From assembly GCA_963708155.1 (NCBI GenBank), contig OY970183.1, forward strand, positions 2,542,001 to 2,606,000: DNA of 64,000 nt, read 5' to 3'. A program made the translations under genes and the position numbers. Positions 1 to 8,042 of the stretch are shown here, piece by piece; position 1 is the stretch's first letter; every line of letters begins with the position of its first letter. The notes beneath the pieces were generated by a model, which was not told where the DNA came from, did no database searches, and worked only from the letters and a program-made list of their open reading frames with translations. The DNA is from Methylovirgula sp963708155. Lineage in GTDB: Bacteria; Pseudomonadota; Alphaproteobacteria; Rhizobiales; Beijerinckiaceae.

Positions 1-119
1 AGGGAGTCAAGGAGGGTGGAGGAGGGGTAGTGTCTCAGTTTAGAAATTTTTTGACCCTTCCTCCTAGCAAACGGCAAAGCTTCCCTTCCAGAAGCCACGG
101 CCATGCTATGGGAGGAAAC

Positions 120-933
120 ATGGACACGCCTACCGTATTTTGGGCCATCGGATTTCCGCTATGGCTTTTCTTTGTCGCCCTCGGCGTCGGGACGGTCTTT
201 GCCATGACCGATTCCGAATCCATTGGATTTTTGGTCGCCAGATCATGTTTTGTTGGCGCTACAGTCACGATGATTGCGTTTTGCGTTTATTGGATTGTCG
301 CATCACATATCAATTTGAGTTTGGCAGTTATTCTTGCCGGGCTTCTCGGAATTGTTTCGAATTCCTTTTCTGGTACTCACGTTATCGTGGATACACGCCA
401 CGGAAATAAAATTATCTACCCGGCTATACCCAGCCGACTTGCCGGACCCGGCAAAATTCGCCGACATTCCTTCGGGCGCATTGAAAGTATTTTTTGGTTC
501 AAATATCGCGTGGGCGACACGGATGCCTCACACCGTTCTTATAATGAACGGAGAGCCTATGATTGTCGTTGATCGAGACAAGCAAACAAAGGCACTGACA
601 GTGTCGGTTCTAAAAATATTTGATGACCGGAATAACATTATAGCCCGGATAGACGATGGCGGTTTTTGGGTAGAAAATTCGACAAGAAAGAAGCGTCCCG
701 ATCCAAGCACTCTCGTCGTTTACGACCACAACGACACGCAAGTTCTAAAAATTGCTCTTTTGAATGAATCTTCTCTCTACATCGAGGGAGTTTTTCGCCA
801 TTCGGGGATTCCACGCCCCGTTATTATTACCTCTACAGTGGCTGATTTAGGAGGACCTAAATTCAGCAACAGCATGTTTGGTGAAGGGGCCGCTGATATC
901 GCGATTGGCAGGCCGCCGCCCATAAATCAATGA
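120..933 (+). CDS. Membrane-anchored hypothetical protein, one frameshift
   Basis: Function not recognised. The 5' part, starting at ATG 120 behind a GGAGG five bases upstream, encodes about three hydrophobic segments. The 3' part, readable from about 334 in another frame to the TGA at 931-933, encodes a soluble domain with motifs YPADLPDP, FDDRNN, GFWVEN and VVYDHND. I recall this arrangement (short membrane anchor plus this soluble domain) from hypothetical proteins of Rhizobiales, which suggests one gene of about 270 residues. The switch falls near 350-385 and the span is 3n+1, so one extra base would explain it. The alternative is two overlapping genes with the second starting at 334. No neighbour shares its strand closely enough to suggest a role. 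Confidence 0.55.
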
Positions 934-1091
934 CAGGACTGGGTTAAGCTTCGCTTTTGGCGCGCTGGCGGCTGCCCATCCCGGCATCGTCCCAGCCCCC
1001 CGCCACCCTCACGGGGACTTGAAACATCCCGCCGGTAACGATCTTCTGCGCCTTCACGTAAGACAGAATAGCCGCAACCGCCGGAGGCCCG

Positions 1092-1895
1092 ATGTCCAAG
1101 CCGAATTTGTTCTATCGCCATCCGCTCTGGGTGCGGGTGACGCATTGGGTGAATGTCCTCTGCATGCTCGTGCTGCTGATGAGCGGCCTGCAGATCTTCA
1201 ACGCCCATCCGGCGCTCTACTGGGGCCAGAAGTCGGATTTCGATCATCCCTTCCTGTCCATCGGTTCGGTCGAGGATGCGCAGGGCAATGAGAGCGGCGT
1301 CACGACCATTGCCGGCCACAGCTTCAACACGACCGGCGTGCTTGGCCTTTCGCGCGGCGGCGACCGCGCCTTTCCGGAATGGGCGACGCTGCCGCATCTG
1401 CAATGGCTGGCGATGGGGCGGCGCTGGCATTTCTTCTTCGCCTGGATTTTCGTCATCAACGGGCTGATCTATGTCGCGGCCTCGCTGATCGGTCGGCATT
1501 TGCGCGGCGATCTCCTGCCGACGCGCGCCGATCTCGCGCATATCGGCAGCTCGATCTGGGAGCATGTGCGGCTGCGCTTCCCCAAGGGCGACGAGGCCAA
1601 GCGCTACAACGTGCTGCAGAAGCTCGCCTATCTCACCGTCGCTTTCGTTTTTGGCCCGGTCATGGTGCTGGCGGGGCTGACGATGTCACCGCGCATGGAT
1701 GCGAGCTATCCGATCCTGCTCGAGATTTTCGGCGGCCGGCAGTCGGCGCGGACGGTGCATTTCATTCTCGCCTTCTCGTTTCTCGGCTTTTTCGCCATCC
1801 ATATCGTCATGGTTCTGCTCTCGGGCGTGTTCAACAATCTGCGCTCGATGATCACCGGCTGGTACAATCTGGGAGAAAATCGTGAGCACGCCTAA
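1092..1895 (+). CDS. Cytochrome b/b6-type membrane subunit
   Basis: Integral membrane b-type cytochrome, 267 residues, probably passing electrons between the quinone pool and the periplasmic molybdoenzyme encoded next. About four hydrophobic helices are visible, with histidines placed as in diheme cytochromes of the thiosulfate reductase/hydrogenase b family: H10 and H17 at the start of helix 1, an RRWHFFFAW segment in the middle, and RTVHF plus FAIHIV near the end. The coding region overlaps the downstream oxidoreductase by 14 bases (1882-1895), which indicates translational coupling. The physiological electron donor or acceptor cannot be told from sequence. Confidence 0.8.
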   Translation: MSKPNLFYRHPLWVRVTHWVNVLCMLVLLMSGLQIFNAHPALYWGQKSDFDHPFLSIGSVEDAQGNESGVTTIAGHSFNTTGVLGLSRGGDRAFPEWATLPHLQWLAMGRRWHFFFAWIFVINGLIYVAASLIGRHLRGDLLPTRADLAHIGSSIWEHVRLRFPKGDEAKRYNVLQKLAYLTVAFVFGPVMVLAGLTMSPRMDASYPILLEIFGGRQSARTVHFILAFSFLGFFAIHIVMVLLSGVFNNLRSMITGWYNLGENREHA

Positions 1896-2667
1896 GGAGA
1901 TCGGCCGGCGCGACTTTCTGCTGCGCGCGGCGGGAGGCCTCGCCGCTCTGTCGCTCGGTGGCTGCGATGACAGCCTGTCGCAAAACCAGCGCGTCGTGGA
2001 CGTTCTCGAAAGCGCCGAGAAGCTGACGCGCGCGGCGCAGCACGCCATCACCGGGCCGCAGGCGCTCGCGCCGGAATATAGCGAGGCGGAAATTTCCGCC
2101 GATTTCCGCGCCAATGGCACGACCGATCCGGAGGATGACGCCTACAAGGCGCTCGCGAAGAACAATTTTGCCGATTACCGGCTGAAGGTTCGCGGCCTTG
2201 TCGAGCAGCCGATGGAATTCTCGCTCGCCGATCTGCGCGCGCTGCCGTCGCGCACGCAGATCACGCGGCACGATTGCGTCGAGGGCTGGAGCTGTATCGG
2301 CAAATGGAAGGGCGTCCAGCTCTCGCGCATCCTTGAAAAGGTGCGGCCGAAGCCCGAGGCGCGCTATGTGATGTTCTATTCGGCCGATCCGATGGACATG
2401 GATGAGGGGCCGAACGGCCTCTATTACGAGAGCATCGACATGCAGGGCGCGCATCATCCGCAGACGATCCTCGCCTATGACATGAACGATCAGGCGCTTT
2501 CGGTTCCACATGGCGCGCCGCTGCGGCTGCGCGACGAGCGCCAGCTCGGCTACAAGATGGCGAAATACATCATGGAGATCGAGCTGGTCGAAAGCTTCGC
2601 CCATATCCGCGGCGGCAAGGGCGGCTATTGGGAAGACCAGGGGTATGAATGGTATGCGGGGATTTAG
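1882..2667 (+). CDS. Molybdopterin-dependent oxidoreductase, Tat lipoprotein
   Basis: Sulfite-oxidase/MsrP-fold protein of 261 residues. The N-terminus has a twin-arginine signal (RRDFLL, residues 9-14) followed by a lipobox LGGC with Cys28, so it is probably exported folded and lipid-anchored. The molybdenum-ligating cysteine is expected at Cys132 in the motif CVEGWS, matching CVEAWS of MsrP/YedY. The start is GTG 1882 behind GGGAGAA, inside the end of the cytochrome gene. The pairing with a membrane cytochrome b resembles the MsrP-MsrQ arrangement, but the cytochrome is not clearly MsrQ, so the substrate (sulfite, methionine sulfoxide or another S/N-oxide) stays open. Confidence 0.85.
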   Translation: MSTPKEIGRRDFLLRAAGGLAALSLGGCDDSLSQNQRVVDVLESAEKLTRAAQHAITGPQALAPEYSEAEISADFRANGTTDPEDDAYKALAKNNFADYRLKVRGLVEQPMEFSLADLRALPSRTQITRHDCVEGWSCIGKWKGVQLSRILEKVRPKPEARYVMFYSADPMDMDEGPNGLYYESIDMQGAHHPQTILAYDMNDQALSVPHGAPLRLRDERQLGYKMAKYIMEIELVESFAHIRGGKGGYWEDQGYEWYAGI

Positions 2668-2670
2668 CCG

Positions 2671-3123
2671 CTATTTCCTCATGTAAAAGCTCGCCGTGCC
2701 GTCGATCCAGTCCTGCCGTGCGGGCGAGAAAATATCGATGTCGATCGTATCATCGATGAAGTGGAACTCGTGCGGCACGTTGGGCGGAATGATGAAGAGG
2801 CTGCCGGCGCGCAGCAAATATTTCTTCCCTTGCGAGTAGACCTCGCAGGCGCCTTCGGTGATCCAGGTGATCTGCTCGTTGATGTGATGATGCAGCGGCA
2901 CGATGGCGCCTTTCTTCATCCGCCATTTGACGAAGGTGGAATGCGCGCCATGCAGATATTGTCGCGAGATGAGCGGCGACATTTCCTCGATGGGCTGCGC
3001 ATCGAGCTCGTAGAGATTGGGCAAGGCGGCGATATGGCCGCTGATGTTCGGATCGATGCCGCGCCCCGGCGCCTCGGTGACTTGCGGCGGCGCGATGAGT
3101 GACGGTGCAATATCCTTGATCAT
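2671..3123 (-). CDS. Small single-domain cupin protein
   Basis: 150-residue protein with a single cupin beta-barrel. The first cupin motif is G-x5-H-x-H-x3-E (GAIVPLHHHINEQ) and the second is around GSLFIIPPNVPHEF, giving a His/Glu/His metal site. Such proteins are often dioxygenases, isomerases or sensors; nothing here picks one. It ends four bases past the end of the convergent molybdopterin gene and lies downstream of the symporter gene's promoter side on the same strand as that gene. No signal peptide is visible, so it is probably cytoplasmic. Confidence 0.8.
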   Translation of the reverse strand: MIKDIAPSLIAPPQVTEAPGRGIDPNISGHIAALPNLYELDAQPIEEMSPLISRQYLHGAHSTFVKWRMKKGAIVPLHHHINEQITWITEGACEVYSQGKKYLLRAGSLFIIPPNVPHEFHFIDDTIDIDIFSPARQDWIDGTASFYMRK

Positions 3124-3156
3124 GTTTCCCCTCTTTTTTAAGACTCCATAGCAGCA

Positions 3157-4581
3157 TTATTCAGCGATGGCAGGGTCTTCGCGGCGTTGCGCCGCCGCAA
3201 CGAGAAGATTCGCGCCGAGCCCGGCCAGAATTCCCGGTGCTGCCTCGTTGAGAAAAGCCCCGAGTCCCAGAACCTTCCACAATGCGGCGGTGACGAAACC
3301 GGCGAGGATGGAAAGCGGCACGGAGAGGTTCGTGCGCCGCCAGCCGAGCACGCGGATCATCACCGCGGGCGCAAGCCCGGCGCCGAGCAGCGAGATCGAC
3401 GAGAGGACGAGGCTGACGACCGAGCGATCGAGCCGCGCCGAAATCGCCATCGAGACAATCCCGAGACCGAGGACGATCGGCCATAGCGGCGGCGCGCGCG
3501 GCGTCAGCACCTCGACGACGTCGAATTTCACCGTCTGCGCCATGGCGACGAGCAGGCTGTTGGATGTTGCGGCGATGGTCGCGAAAATATCGGCGACGAT
3601 CAGGCCCGTCAGCACCGGCCCCATCTCTGTGTGGAAGAACAGGCTCAGGCCCGCTTCCGGGTCGGCGATCGTCGGCATCACGCCGCGCAGCACGATGCCG
3701 AACACGGTCATCGCGATCCAGGTGAACTGGATGAAGCCGATGAAAATCCACCAGGCGCCGCGCGTCTCGGCCGGGCTGCGGCCGGCAAGATAGCGCGAGG
3801 TCATCTGCGGCTGGCCGAGGCCGAAGCCGAACGCTGCCGCGGCGAAACCGAGCATGAAGATCAGCGCAGCGGCAAGGCCGTGCGGCAGCAGCACGAAAAA
3901 CTGCGTCCCGGCGACCGCGGTATTTTCCCAAAAGGCCGGAGAATTTCTCCACGCCACGACGATGACGGCGGCAAGCGCGAGGCTGGTTCCGAAAATGCGG
4001 ATGACGGCCTGCAGCGAGTCGGCATAGACCGAGCCGCGAAAGCCGCCGATGCCGGTGTAGAGCACGATCAGCGCCGCGAACAGAATCAGCGAGAGCAGAT
4101 GCGGGAAGCCGAAGGCGCCTTCGAGGAATTTCTGTCCGGCGATCCATTGCGCGGAAATGTAGCCGGTGAGACAGATCAGGATCAGCGCTGCGGAGAGTAG
4201 TTTGACCCGCTTGCGCGCCGCCGGAGGCAGGCCGCTGGCGATCACGTCGGTGAGCGTCGCGGCTTTGGTTTCGCGGCCGAGGCGATTGATCCTGTCGGGG
4301 AAGAACGTCCAGAACGCGATATCGCCAAAGAGCCAGCCGAGGGGCAGCAGCAGCGCCTGCAGGCCGAGCGTATAGCCGAGGCCGACGACACCGGTGACGA
4401 TGAAAGCGCTGTTGCCGGTGGCGCCCGCGCTGAGGCCGACGAGCCATTTGCTCAGCTTCTGATCGGCAAGCGCGTCCGAGTGCAGCCTGCGCGTATGCGC
4501 GCGGCCGAGAAACGAGGCGGCGAAGGTCGCGGCCAGCGTGACAAGAAAAATGAGGACCGATAAATCGTCGGCGCGGTGCAT
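3157..4581 (-). CDS. Sodium:solute symporter (SSF/PutP-like)
   Basis: Polytopic membrane transporter of the SSS family (TC 2.A.21), about 474 residues from ATG 4581 (first residues MHRADDLSVL). The frame is open further upstream, but the added 79 residues look non-coding. Conserved features include the GLSAGATGNSAF helix, GGFRGSVYADSLQ (compare PutP GGF...TDT.Q) and FGLGQPQMTSRYLAG (compare PutP FGQPH..ARF). It probably takes up proline or another small organic solute with Na+; the substrate is not determinable. Followed at 33 bases by the cupin gene's start on the same strand, so the two may be co-transcribed. Confidence 0.85.
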   Translation of the reverse strand: MHRADDLSVLIFLVTLAATFAASFLGRAHTRRLHSDALADQKLSKWLVGLSAGATGNSAFIVTGVVGLGYTLGLQALLLPLGWLFGDIAFWTFFPDRINRLGRETKAATLTDVIASGLPPAARKRVKLLSAALILICLTGYISAQWIAGQKFLEGAFGFPHLLSLILFAALIVLYTGIGGFRGSVYADSLQAVIRIFGTSLALAAVIVVAWRNSPAFWENTAVAGTQFFVLLPHGLAAALIFMLGFAAAAFGFGLGQPQMTSRYLAGRSPAETRGAWWIFIGFIQFTWIAMTVFGIVLRGVMPTIADPEAGLSLFFHTEMGPVLTGLIVADIFATIAATSNSLLVAMAQTVKFDVVEVLTPRAPPLWPIVLGLGIVSMAISARLDRSVVSLVLSSISLLGAGLAPAVMIRVLGWRRTNLSVPLSILAGFVTAALWKVLGLGAFLNEAAPGILAGLGANLLVAAAQRREDPAIAE

Positions 4582-4834
4582 CGAAGGGTCCGGGCGGGAA
4601 CTCGCGTTGCACCATAGAATGTGCGCCCGCGCCCTGAAAGACCGGAGCCGAGGTTGCCTTTCAGTTTTTGGGCACGCGGACAAAAATGCCGAGCCGCTGC
4701 TTATTCCGACTATCGGCCTCGAATTGCGCGTGCGGCTGCCGGGCGCGGCATCAGGCGGTGAAATGACCGTTATCGAAACAGTGGACGCGCCGGGTTGGCC
4801 CGCCGCCGTGAAAACCACAAGCCCCGCGATCGAA

Positions 4835-4864
4835 TAAAAATGCCGGCAGGATCGCTGCCGGCAT
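4835..4864 (-). terminator. Rho-independent terminator of the Gly/His-rich gene
   Basis: Perfect 10-bp inverted repeat ATGCCGGCAG (4840-4849) / CTGCCGGCAT (4855-4864) with a five-base loop. On the minus strand it is followed by TTTTTATT, and it lies 50 bases past the stop of the leftward Gly/His-rich gene. Confidence 0.85.
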
Positions 4865-4914
4865 TGGGAGAATGCGCGCCGAAAATCACGTCAGCGTCAG
4901 CGCGTCACATGCGA

Positions 4915-5439
4915 TCAGCGACGGCCACCGCCGCGATGTCCGCCACCGCCCCGGTGACCGCCACCACGATGTCCGCCACCATGATGACCGCCGCCCCGGT
5001 GTCCGCCGCCATGATGTCCGCCACCGCGATGTCCACCGCCATGATGCCCGCCGCCGTGATGTCCACCGCCATGCCAGCCGCCGCGATGACCGCCGCCGCG
5101 ATGATAGCCGCCGTGATGATAGCCGCCACGCCAATGACCGCTGCGGCTCCAATAGCGTCCGCTGTGCCAGGACCAGCCGCGCCATCCATAGCCGCCGCCC
5201 CAGCCGAGGCCGCTGCGCCAGGCATAACCGCACCAATACCAGCCGGGGCCGCGCCAACCGTTGTCATACCAGCAATAATTCCGGCCGCCCCAGACGTATT
5301 GGGTTTTCTCAATGCCGGTCAGATCTATCGCGGAGTGCATGACGGCCGTCTGGTCTGCAATCGGCGCAGCTTCCGCTGCAGGACTTAATGTACCCGCGGC
5401 GAACAGGCCCGCGGCCAATGTGGATAGAAAGTAGCGCAT
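4915..5439 (-). CDS. Secreted glycine/histidine-rich repeat protein
   Basis: 174 residues. A cleavable signal peptide is clear (positive start, hydrophobic core, cleavage after AEA near residue 24). The mature protein opens with an aromatic, Cys-containing stretch (YCWYDNGWRGPGWYWCGYAW) typical of small exported Rhizobiales proteins. From about residue 105 it becomes a run of HRGGG / HHGGG pentads to the C-terminus, with about 25 histidines. It is probably periplasmic or extracellular. A His/Gly tail of this kind could bind transition metals, but that is inference. It has its own terminator and no co-transcribed neighbour. Confidence 0.75.
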   Translation of the reverse strand: MRYFLSTLAAGLFAAGTLSPAAEAAPIADQTAVMHSAIDLTGIEKTQYVWGGRNYCWYDNGWRGPGWYWCGYAWRSGLGWGGGYGWRGWSWHSGRYWSRSGHWRGGYHHGGYHRGGGHRGGWHGGGHHGGGHHGGGHRGGGHHGGGHRGGGHHGGGHRGGGHRGGGGHRGGGRR

Positions 5440-5842
5440 TCCATCTCCCCATTTTTAAATTCGTGACCGAGGCCGCCCGGACGTTGCGGGCCGAGACATG
5501 CCAAAGTTCAGACTAGGAATTGCCACATGAATGGAAGGTGAAACAGCGCCACAGGGGAACGCCGTTACAGTTTATGCAAATGATCGTGATGGTGCGCTGC
5601 GTTTTTTGCAGCAGCGCTCGTGAAGAAAAAATGTCGAGCCTCTGCTGCGCGGAACCGCGCGTCGTCAGCGTGGCAATGACGCCAATGCCACGCCTGCGGC
5701 CAATGCGAGAAACGAGGACGCGGTCACAGTTGCACGCGGGCTTTTTCACGCGCCATATCCTTCATTGCGGCGGCTGCGAACCACCAATTTCATCGGATAG
5801 GCAGGCCCATCGACATCACGAACTCAAAGGAGGGAGGGCTCG
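5440..5842. other. Intergenic stretch without a supportable gene
   Basis: About 400 bases. On the minus strand near 5650-5750 a hydrophobic, signal-peptide-like string (ASSFLALAAGVALA) can be read, but only with stops just before and after it in that frame, so a decayed small exported protein is possible but not supportable. A purine-rich AAAGGAGGGAGGG at the right end is the ribosome-binding site of the next gene. Confidence 0.4.
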
Positions 5843-6043
5843 ATGACATTGACGGGAGAGGAGTTGATACTCCTCAAAGCATTGTCCGAACGTGAACGAA
5901 CGATATCCGGCAACAAGAATCGTGATGGATTGCGACGGCTCATTGAAGCTGGATACGTGGACGAAATATCGTCGAATCTGTCCGTCACGATTTACACGAT
6001 TACGGACCTCGGGCGTAAGGTTCTCGCTCAAGTCGAGTCATGA
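5843..6043 (+). CDS. Small hypothetical protein, winged-helix-like
   Basis: 66 residues, ATG 5843 behind a very strong AGGAGGGAGGG ribosome-binding site. The pattern (ELILLKALSERE ... GLRRLIEAGYVDE ... TIYTITDLGRKVL) resembles the recognition-helix-plus-wing part of small MarR/PadR-like DNA-binding domains: helix, helix with Arg/Leu, hairpin, then a TDLGR motif common at the wing end. A small DNA-binding or regulatory role is an inference from this pattern. Not recognised as a named family. No operon partner. Confidence 0.55.
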   Translation: MTLTGEELILLKALSERERTISGNKNRDGLRRLIEAGYVDEISSNLSVTIYTITDLGRKVLAQVES

Positions 6044-6158
6044 ACTCAATTGGCGGCGAAGAGCCGTTGTCAGGGGATGGCACGCGTATGCCTAATCAAA
6101 ATCTTTTTGTATTGGCAGTAGTTCCGCTTGAGTGCCGTCCTTGTTCAAAGGATCGATC

Positions 6159-6441
6159 ATGAAAAGCGAACCAAGAAGGGCATCCCTCGCCGGCGTGATA
6201 ACGCTGATAATTGCAACGGGATCGAGCGCAGTGCCTGCGATTGCTGGTTGCAGACATCACCACCCCCATGTCTCAAGCTATTACGGCTGGCCGGACCGCC
6301 TTGCTCAGGTAGTCTAGCTACTGGCGGCCAACGGGCCATGGCTGCGGGCCGTTTGGGGACAATGCGGACGGTTGGGAGATCGGATGGAATGGCGTCTGCT
6401 ATTATCCGTACTACGGTTTCTCGTACGGCTATGGGCCGTAG
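6159..6441 (+). pseudogene. Small secreted aromatic-rich protein, frame broken
   Basis: ATG 6159 begins a clear signal peptide (MKSEPRRASLAGVITLIIA ... PAIAG) followed by CRHHHPHVSSYYGWPDR, then a TAG at about 6315. In another frame the sequence continues SSYWRPTGHGCGPFGDNADG and ends in a Tyr/Gly tail (YYPYYGFSYGYGP) before TAG 6439-6441. The two halves look like one exported protein of about 93 residues. The span is 3n+1, so one extra base would restore it. It may be a true decayed gene or a sequence error. Confidence 0.45.
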
Positions 6442-6661
6442 TCCAGCAGCACGCCGCACCCGCCCTGCTAAAGGGCGCACCCTTGCGCCTCATCGAGCTG
6501 GCATGGGCGAGCTTGATGTTCGACGTCTGGTTGATTTCGCGATTCGGCAGGTAACTGCCAAAGCGGCTGCCAACGATGCACCGGAAATCGTGACGCACGA
6601 TTTCTCGCGAGTTCACCTGGGCGAGAGCCCTGAAAAGCGTGAAGGTTAGCTGGCAAATCCG

Positions 6662-6964
6662 CTACGTTGGCGAGCCATGTTTTCTGGTGTGAGCCGCGTG
6701 CGGACGATGCTTCATAGTCTTGTGATGCGTTACCGGCTGGCCTGAGCTTTGGGATCCGCCAGTCACTCCGGTTGAAGAGTGGGTGAAGGTCGAGGAGCCA
6801 GGCTGGCCTTCGCTCGTGTTTTGAGCAAAGGCTGCGGTGGCTGTTGCAAAGGCAAAAACGACGACAAGCGTCGTGATTCTTCCGAGTTTCGTAAGCCGTC
6901 TCCTCACAACTCGCCGCACCTTCAAATCGCTCGGTAGACGTTTCGTTCCACAGACAGCCTTCAT
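6662..6964 (-). CDS. Small exported hypothetical protein
   Basis: 100 residues as read from ATG 6964; a start at a downstream GTG (VRRRLTKLGR) would give a more usual signal peptide. The hydrophobic core TTLVVVFAFATATAAFAQ ends in a good signal peptidase site (AFA|QN). The mature part is Ser/Thr/Gly-rich and then His/Lys-rich. No family recognised. It stands alone between the broken small protein and the tRNA gene. Confidence 0.5.
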   Translation of the reverse strand: MKAVCGTKRLPSDLKVRRVVRRRLTKLGRITTLVVVFAFATATAAFAQNTSEGQPGSSTFTHSSTGVTGGSQSSGQPVTHHKTMKHRPHAAHTRKHGSPT

Positions 6965-7020
6965 CTGCTCGGCTCGCCAAGCATGCTGAACGAAAGTACA
7001 AATTATGTAATAAAATCAAA

Positions 7021-7094
7021 TGGCTGGGGGACCTGGATTCGAACCAAGATTGACGGAGTCAGAGTCCGCAGTTCTACCGTTGAACTATCCCCCA
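7021..7094 (-). tRNA. tRNA-Gln (anticodon CUG)
   Basis: Complete cloverleaf on the minus strand. Acceptor arms are TGGGGGA (5' end at 7094) and TCCCCCA, discriminator G and an encoded CCA at 7021-7023. The D arm is GTTC...GAAC. The anticodon stem GCGGA/TCCGT encloses loop CTCTGAC, so positions 34-36 read CUG. The T arm is CTTGG TTCGAAT CCAGG. No integrated element is seen on either side. Confidence 0.96.
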
Positions 7095-7262
7095 TCGTGG
7101 CCGGGTCTGAAGCAAATCGACGGCCAGTCCGAATGGGCGCAGCGCAGATCGGGATCGATGTCCCGGCCGCTGTTCGGAAGGCGCTTCTAGAATGAATGGC
7201 GCCCGATTGGCAAGCGCCAAGTTAAGCGGCTGCGGCTTCTGCGCCGTGCGGGGGAGCGGGGG

Positions 7263-8042
7263 CTAGATATTGATTTTGTTGAAGATCGCCACAGGGAGGC
7301 TGCGGATGACCAGCATGATCCCGCGCCAGAACCCCGGCGCATAAATCTCCGGGCCGCCTTTTTCGCCGGCGCGGACGATGCTCGCCGCGATTGCCTCGGG
7401 CTTCGCCCAGAGCGGTCCCTTATTGGCGATCGCCGCCGTCATCGGCGTATCGACGAAGCCGGGTTTGATGATCACCGCGCGGGCGCCGAGCGGCGCGAGC
7501 TTGTGCGCGATGCCCTCGACGAGAAGGGCGAGGCCGCCTTTCGTCGCGCCGTAGATGAAATTCGAGCGTCGGCCCCGGTCGCCCGCTACCGAACCGATGA
7601 CCAGCAGCGTACCGGCGCCCTGTTTTTCCAGCACGGCGGCGGCGGCGAGGCACCAGGCCGCGGCGCTGGAAAAATTCGTCGCGATAAGCCGCGCCGCTGC
7701 TGCCGGGTCGCGTTCGAGTTCGGCTTGCTCGCCGAGAACGCCATAGGCAAGCAGGAGAATGTCGAGGCCGCCGAGCCGGTCGACCATTTTGCCGAGCTCG
7801 GCGCGGGCATCGGCGTTGGCGCAATCGAGCGGCCAGTCGATAGCCTCGGCCGCGCCGCGCGCCTTGAGGTCGGAGGCGATCTCGTTCAGCCGTGCTTCGT
7901 TACGCCCGGCGAGCAGGATGCGCGCGCCGCCCGGCGCCCAGAGCCGCGCCGTCGCTTCAGCGATCGCCGAGGTCGCGCCAAGGATGACGATCCGCTTTGG
8001 CGCGGCGGGAGCAGCGGAGATTTCGGTCGGCGCGCCGCTCAT
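7263..8042 (-). CDS. SDR reductase, DprE2-like
   Basis: Short-chain dehydrogenase of 259 residues. It has the Rossmann motif GATSAIAEATARLW near residue 22, catalytic Ser in VIGSVAGDRG, and the YxxxK pair in IYGATKGG. These features and the neighbours match DprE2 (Rv3791 family), which reduces decaprenylphosphoryl-2-keto-ribose to decaprenylphosphoryl-arabinose. Its start codon overlaps the stop of the DprE1-like gene (ATGA at 8039-8042), so the two are translationally coupled. It is the last gene of a leftward three-gene operon. Family assignment is firm; the exact polyprenyl-sugar substrate is inferred from context. Confidence 0.82.
   Translation of the reverse strand: MSGAPTEISAAPAAPKRIVILGATSAIAEATARLWAPGGARILLAGRNEARLNEIASDLKARGAAEAIDWPLDCANADARAELGKMVDRLGGLDILLLAYGVLGEQAELERDPAAAARLIATNFSSAAAWCLAAAAVLEKQGAGTLLVIGSVAGDRGRRSNFIYGATKGGLALLVEGIAHKLAPLGARAVIIKPGFVDTPMTAAIANKGPLWAKPEAIAASIVRAGEKGGPEIYAPGFWRGIMLVIRSLPVAIFNKINI

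Noticed and set aside
927..1565. Long minus-strand reading frame opposite the cytochrome b gene
   Set aside because: Its codon pattern mirrors the plus-strand gene and the product is Arg/Asp/Pro-rich with no motif.
4921..5110. Regular short tandem repeats considered as a CRISPR array
   Set aside because: Units are 9-15 bases without spacers and are in frame with the secreted protein; they encode His/Gly pentads.
4872..5388. Plus-strand frames encoding Ala/Met/Thr- or Arg/His/Asp-rich repeats opposite the Gly/His gene
   Set aside because: Pure antisense images of the pentad repeat; no ribosome-binding site and no homology.
7021..7262. Possible integrated element at the tRNA-Gln gene
   Set aside because: No integrase, no direct repeat of the tRNA 3' end and no composition change were seen downstream.
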